Shown here: piece by piece, positions 14,672-17,956 of the stretch
Layout of the letters: each line of letters opens with the position of its first letter
How positions within the stretch are numbered: position 1 is the stretch's first letter
NCBI GenBank assembly: GCA_947383275.1
Contig: CANDCW010000054.1
Span: 1-17,956 of the forward strand
Length of the DNA stretch: 17,956 nucleotides
Source: an uncultured Bacillota bacterium
GTDB lineage: Bacteria > Bacillota > Clostridia > Oscillospirales > Oscillospiraceae
Reading direction: 5' to 3'
The notes under the pieces: generated by a model
What the model saw: only the letters and a program-made list of their open reading frames with translations
Database searches by the model: none
What the model was told of the DNA's origin: nothing
Translations under genes and position numbers: made by a program

Positions 14672-14703
14672 TTGCGCGGTCCAGAATTTCCACCGCCGCG
14701 CAA
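14672..14703 (+). promoter_or_regulatory. 5'-leader hairpin before the DUF4317-type gene
   Basis: TTGCGCGG (14672-14679) and CCGCGCAA (14696-14703) form a perfect 8-bp stem with a 16-nt loop in the leader. No T tract follows, so it is not a terminator. It could stabilise the mRNA 5' end or bind a regulator. Confidence 0.45.
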
Positions 14704-14729
14704 AATACATTTGAAACTGCGAGGTCACC

Positions 14730-15878
14730 ATGAATCAGAAAGAGATCAGCGAGCTGAAGCGCCGCTTCCGGCTGGGCAAAAACGCCATCGGCCGCATTTA
14801 CGGCTGCTATGTGAACAGTCAAAAGGAGATCGTCTCCTACCTGGACGAGTCCTTGGACCGGATGCCCGAGGAGGAGGCGGAGAAATACTTAGCCCTGCTG
14901 AAAAAGACCCTGTCCGGGGCCCTGGGCCGGAACCTCATCGACATCGTGTTCTCCACCCAGCAGGTGGCGGACAGCGATGAGCACCGCCGCCTCATGGCTC
15001 TGCGGGACTCCCGGCTGAAGGACGGCGAGGTGCGGCAGGAATTCTATCAGACGGTCATCGACAGCCTGGACATGGGAGAGAGCAATTATCTGATCCTGCT
15101 GGCCCACGACGCCTACGATGTGCCCCACCGAGGCAAAGACGGCGAGGATCGCGCGGATGAGGGCGACACGGTGTTCTCCTACATTGTGTGCTGTGTGTGC
15201 CCGGTGAAGGACGGCAAACTGGAGCTGAGCTACTGCGCGGGCGAAAATGAGTTCCACAACTGCGCCCCCAGTCAGATCGTCTCCCCGCCGGAGCTGGGCT
15301 TCCTGTTCCCGGCCTTTGACGACCGGGCGGCCAATATCTACAATGCTCTCACCTACGCCCGCAAGCCGGACGAGCTGCACCAGGAGTTTTTGGACGCCAT
15401 CTTCCACACCGAACCGCCCATGTCCGCCGGAGAACAGAGGGAGGCGTTCCAGACCGCCCTGCGGGAGGGGCTGGAGGGGGCCTGCGGCCTGGAGGTGGTG
15501 CAGGCCGTCCATGAGCGGCTGACCGCCAAGATTGAGGAGCACCGGGAGACCAAAGACCCGGAGCCCCTGGCCGTTACCGCCAAGGACGTGGCGGCCATCC
15601 TCCGGGACTGCGGTGCAGAGGAACCGCAGATTACCGCATTCTGCGAGAAGTGCGGGGAGCTGTTCGGAGAAGGGGCGGCGCTCAGCCCCGCCAACCTCAT
15701 CGACAGCAAGCGGTTTGAGGTCAAGGCCGCCGATGTGACCATCGCCGTGCCGCCGGAGCAGAGCTATCTGGTGGAGACACGGATCATCGACGGGAAGAAG
15801 TATCTGCTCATCCCTGCCGGGGAGGGGCTGGAGGTCAATGGGATGCCGGTGGACTGGGTTCAGGCCAAACACGAATAA
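14730..15878 (+). CDS. DUF4317-type protein
   Basis: 382 residues. The N terminus MNQKEISELKRRFRLGKNAIG and the segments GCYVNSQKEIVSYLDESL, LKKTLSGALGRNLIDIVFST (77-96) and CCVCPVKDGKLELSYCAGENEFH match the DUF4317 family of Clostridia as I recall it. No catalytic motif is evident and the function is unknown. It is predicted cytosolic. GAGGT stands 5 nt before the ATG at 14730, and its own promoter (14627-14655) makes it independent of the polymerase operon. The family is usually chromosomal, so its presence next to a mobile-type module may mark cargo or a junction. Confidence 0.85.
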   Translation: MNQKEISELKRRFRLGKNAIGRIYGCYVNSQKEIVSYLDESLDRMPEEEAEKYLALLKKTLSGALGRNLIDIVFSTQQVADSDEHRRLMALRDSRLKDGEVRQEFYQTVIDSLDMGESNYLILLAHDAYDVPHRGKDGEDRADEGDTVFSYIVCCVCPVKDGKLELSYCAGENEFHNCAPSQIVSPPELGFLFPAFDDRAANIYNALTYARKPDELHQEFLDAIFHTEPPMSAGEQREAFQTALREGLEGACGLEVVQAVHERLTAKIEEHRETKDPEPLAVTAKDVAAILRDCGAEEPQITAFCEKCGELFGEGAALSPANLIDSKRFEVKAADVTIAVPPEQSYLVETRIIDGKKYLLIPAGEGLEVNGMPVDWVQAKHE

Positions 15879-15879
15879 A

Positions 15880-15975
15880 ATATCGATCACCGATTTGAGG
15901 CTGTCTGTCAAGCCGGAGGACCGCACGGCCTGCTATGTGGTAAACGAGAAGTTTAACGGAAGCGTATCCTACTGA
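15880..15975 (+). pseudogene. Remnant of a small DUF6465-like protein
   Basis: A frame with no start of its own reads ISITDLRLSVKPEDRTACYV and continues to a C-terminal VNEKFNGSVSY then TGA. The LxVKPED...YVVN....GSV pattern resembles the C-terminal end of small DUF6465 proteins of Clostridia (recalled, not searched). The N-terminal two thirds is missing and the frame runs into the preceding gene, so it is a truncated relic or a chance read. Confidence 0.4.
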
Positions 15976-15980
15976 TTGCG

Positions 15981-16024
15981 TAAAAAAGCAGGGGACAATG
16001 GCAACCCAATGCCATTGCCCCCTG
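15981..16024. terminator. Strong bidirectional intrinsic terminator
   Basis: CAGGGG-A-CAATGGCA (15989-16003) pairs with TGCCATTG-C-CCCCTG (16010-16024): 14 bp, one mismatch and a 6-nt loop. On the minus strand a T6 tract follows (complement of 15982-15987), ending the vWA operon. On the plus strand only TTT follows. It separates the convergent DUF4317-type and vWA units. Confidence 0.9.
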
Positions 16025-16052
16025 TTTGCGTCGCCTTGTTTTATAGCCTGAT

Positions 16053-17636
16053 TTATACTCGCTTGCCCACCAATTCCCGCACGATCTCATCCCCCAGCAG
16101 CTCGCTGGTGCGGTAGATGTTCTGGCAGAATTGCTTCAGGCTGAACGCCATCCCCGGCGTGCCCTTGTCCAGCAGCACCCCGGTGACGGTGAACCGCCGG
16201 GCGGTCTGTTCCGCGCGAAGCTGCTCCAAGTACTGATCCGGCAGCTCACATTCGCCGTCTGTGACAAATACAATGTCAGCGTTTTCAAAGCCCTCTGCCT
16301 CCATCAGCCGCAGGGCCTCGTTCATCGGCGTCTGGAAATTGGTGCCGCCGCCCAAAAAGGTTTCCGCGGCGCACAGCTTATCCGCCATGGTATACGCTCC
16401 AGGCCGGAACAGATCGGTTTGGAACCTTCCCAACCTGGAAAAGTGAATGAGGGCGAAGCTCCGCCCGCTGTCTGCCGCGATCCCCAGCAGGGTGAGTGCC
16501 ACAGCTTTCCCCCATCCGGCAGGATCGCCCTCGGTGGAGTCGGATTCATCCAGGCAGCAGATGATGTCCCCCATGCCCTTGTAGATGGGCTCCCGGCGCT
16601 GGTACTGCTTGATCTGCCCCCGCTGGTACTTGCGCAGGAACAGCGGCACCGTCTGAGGCGAGGCCAGCATGGCCAGCTCGGAGGTGAGGGCGCGGGACAG
16701 GTCGTGGCCCAGCGCCAGGGCATATTTCTCGCCCCGGCCATAGGCGTAGCCGTTGCGCTTGCCCTGGGCGAAGATTTCCCGAAAACTGCCCAGGTACTTG
16801 GCGATATCCCGCAGAACCTGGCTTTTGCGCACCAGGGCCAGCAGATCGGCGTTTGCCTCGTTCTTTTCCAAATTGCCGGGGTCGTCGCTCCAGGCCCCGA
16901 TGATATTCCGCACCTCATCCGCCTTTTCAGCGGCGGCGGTTACAGCCAGGGACACCAGCTCGGCCACATCGTTCCTGCTTTTAGCGGCGTTGGCGTCCAC
17001 CAGCTTACCCACGGCCTCCACCTGGCGGCGTTTGCTCTCCACCTTGTTGGCGGCGTCTACCACGGACTGCTCCAAGTCCTGGCCGCAGTCCTTCATGGCC
17101 TGCATCCGCTCCAACAGCTCCGCCAGTTCTTTTTGTGCCTGCCGTTCCCCCTGCTCCAGCTTTTCCAGGGTGTTCAGCGCGTTCTTCTCCCCGCCGATGT
17201 TGGAAAGCAGGCTGTCCAGCTCCCCGGCGGTGCGGGCCACGAACTCGGATGCCGCCTCGTAGGCGGGCAGCTCCCGGCCCTCACACACCGACTTCAGTGT
17301 GGGATAGTCCCCGCTTTGGGTGATATGCTCCAAAATGGGCGCGTTGAATTTCCGGGCCGCCACGGACAGCTCCCCGTCCCCGATTTTCCGGGGCATCAGG
17401 GAGTAGAAGGACTGGAACACGTCCCGGGACAAGGCCGGGAAGGAGGGCAGCTTTTTTGCCGCCTCCTGCTCGGTTTGCTCCAAACCGGTGTCGCCCTCCC
17501 GCAGGTCGGCGTAAATGCTGTCTTCCAGTCGGGTGGAGTGCAGTACCCGGTCTGTGCCCGGCCCCTCCCCGGGCCGCTCTATGGCGGCCCAGGGGGAGCG
17601 CAGGACGTCCTCAATGGTGCGGTAGGGCCCGCGCAT
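16053..17636 (-). CDS. von Willebrand factor A domain protein, ViaA-like
   Basis: 527 residues. A long helical N-terminal region (about 130-300, heptad-like and Glu/Lys-rich) precedes a vWA domain. The metal-ion site is complete: D363-x-S365-x-S367 in CLDESDSTEG, T432 in GGGTNF and D460 in FVTDGE. The helical N-terminal plus C-terminal vWA plan is that of ViaA, partner of the MoxR-type ATPase RavA. No MoxR gene is visible, so a partner may lie outside the window or the protein acts differently. The ATG at 17636 overlaps the stop of the 57-aa gene (TAATG) and is preferred over an in-frame ATG at 17672 inside that gene. The operon ends at the terminator at 15981-16024. Confidence 0.87.
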   Translation of the reverse strand: MRGPYRTIEDVLRSPWAAIERPGEGPGTDRVLHSTRLEDSIYADLREGDTGLEQTEQEAAKKLPSFPALSRDVFQSFYSLMPRKIGDGELSVAARKFNAPILEHITQSGDYPTLKSVCEGRELPAYEAASEFVARTAGELDSLLSNIGGEKNALNTLEKLEQGERQAQKELAELLERMQAMKDCGQDLEQSVVDAANKVESKRRQVEAVGKLVDANAAKSRNDVAELVSLAVTAAAEKADEVRNIIGAWSDDPGNLEKNEANADLLALVRKSQVLRDIAKYLGSFREIFAQGKRNGYAYGRGEKYALALGHDLSRALTSELAMLASPQTVPLFLRKYQRGQIKQYQRREPIYKGMGDIICCLDESDSTEGDPAGWGKAVALTLLGIAADSGRSFALIHFSRLGRFQTDLFRPGAYTMADKLCAAETFLGGGTNFQTPMNEALRLMEAEGFENADIVFVTDGECELPDQYLEQLRAEQTARRFTVTGVLLDKGTPGMAFSLKQFCQNIYRTSELLGDEIVRELVGKRV

Positions 17637-17809
17637 TACGCATCCCCACCCTTCTGACGGTGCGCCATCCACTCCCGCAGGATGTAGACAGCTTGGGCGT
17701 GGTCATAGCTCAGCTCCGGGAACTCCTGCTGAAGGTAGGGCACCGCGCCGTACATATTGGTGACGCCGGATTCCCGCAGTGCGTCTAAGTAGTCAAAATA
17801 TTTCTTCAT
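17636..17809 (-). CDS. Small unknown protein (57 aa) upstream of the vWA gene
   Basis: MKKYFDYLDALRESGVTNMY, then an aromatic/leucine-rich helix (PYLQQEFPELSYDHAQAVYI) ending in WMAHRQKGGDA. GGAGG stands 9 nt before the ATG (17809-17807). Its stop overlaps the vWA start (TAATG), so the two are translationally coupled. Similar 50-60 residue proteins occur on phages and integrative elements (recalled). It may be a small partner or regulator of the vWA protein. No known fold is assigned. Confidence 0.8.
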   Translation of the reverse strand: MKKYFDYLDALRESGVTNMYGAVPYLQQEFPELSYDHAQAVYILREWMAHRQKGGDA

Positions 17810-17823
17810 TGTGCTGTTCCTCC

Positions 17824-17867
17824 AAAAAGCGAGACGAAGCGGAACCGTTCTGTTCCCGCTTCGTCTC
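17824..17867 (-). terminator. Terminator-like hairpin directly before the 57-aa gene
   Basis: GAGACGAAGCGG-AAC (17831-17845) pairs with GTT-C-CCGCTTCGTCTC (17852-17867): 15 bp with one bulged base and a 6-nt loop. On the minus strand GCTTTTT then runs straight into the GGAGG ribosome site. It may end an upstream transcript or act as an attenuator for the vWA operon. Confidence 0.72.
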
Positions 17868-17956
17868 TAAAATTCTATATCCCTTGATATCCCTTGCGTT
17901 TAGCAAAAGAATGTGATTTCGTCCACGCAGAAATGTTCCTTCCATTTCCGGCAAAT
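17868..17956. other. Right-edge region, unresolved
   Basis: No promoter is clear. Reading leftward, two minus-strand frames enter from the right edge and stop at 17900 and 17875; either could be the C-terminal tail of an upstream gene. A third frame stays open into the 57-aa gene, probably by chance. It also holds the tandem repeat at 17877-17896. Confidence 0.4.
17877..17896. repeat. Tandem 10-bp direct repeat
   Basis: ATATCCCTTG occurs twice in direct adjacency (17877-17886 and 17887-17896). It lies just upstream, in the leftward sense, of the terminator-like hairpin. It may be a regulator site, a recombination or attachment-like site, or a slippage duplication. No integrase gene is visible to support an attachment site. 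Confidence 0.6.

Noticed and set aside
16131..17657. Plus-strand open frame of 508 codons opposite the vWA gene
   Set aside because: Antisense shadow with biased composition. The minus strand encodes an intact vWA metal-ion site.
17877..17896. Attachment site of an integrase
   Set aside because: No integrase gene, tRNA end or second copy of the repeat at a distance is visible.
1..17956. ParB or ParA gene expected in a classical PRTRC cassette
   Set aside because: No ParA Walker motif or ParB-type HTH protein could be recognised in the window. Such genes may lie outside it.

Overview
The window looks like part of a large mobile or plasmid-type element, or an integrated relative of one, in a GC-rich Clostridia bacterium (Oscillospiraceae-like). 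The clues are strong AGGAGG ribosome binding sites, a YolD-like protein beside a Y-family polymerase, a DUF4317-type protein, and dense codirectional genes. No rRNA, tRNA, CRISPR array or recognisable insertion sequence was seen. The organism is inferred from gene style only.

Region 1 (1-12503, minus strand) is one long, tightly packed array that reads leftward from a regulated leader near 12.5 kb. In order of transcription it encodes: a short leader peptide followed by a terminator-like hairpin; a Pro/Ala-rich protein with a probable ubiquitin-like segment and a JAMM/JAB isopeptidase domain; a ThiF/E1-like activating enzyme; a beta sliding clamp (DnaN); a zinc-ribbon protein; a bactofilin-like protein; an unknown protein; an N6-adenine-type DNA methyltransferase; three small unknown proteins; an E2-like conjugating protein resembling PRTRC protein B; a Rad52-family annealing protein; a Rad50/SbcC-like ATPase with a CxxC hook; a CHC2/Toprim primase-like protein; and a partial unknown protein at the left edge. 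The array combines a replication/recombination module with what looks like a complete ubiquitin-like E1-E2-Ubl-JAB set, related to the PRTRC cassette of proteobacterial plasmids.

Region 2 (about 12364-12695) is a divergent control region. It holds the leftward extended -10 promoter, a 15-bp tandem repeat, the leader peptide and attenuator-like hairpin, and a near-consensus rightward sigma-A promoter. The -35 of the rightward promoter lies inside a CGAAC-N9-GTTCG inverted repeat.

Region 3 (12696-15975, plus strand) encodes a Y-family DNA polymerase with a clamp-binding motif, a YolD-like partner, and, from its own promoter, a DUF4317-type protein. A short remnant of another gene follows.

Region 4 (15981-17956) begins with a strong terminator between convergent units. 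A minus-strand pair follows: a 57-residue protein and a ViaA-like von Willebrand factor A protein. Immediately upstream of their ribosome binding site is a second terminator-like hairpin, then a tandem 10-bp repeat and an unresolved right edge.
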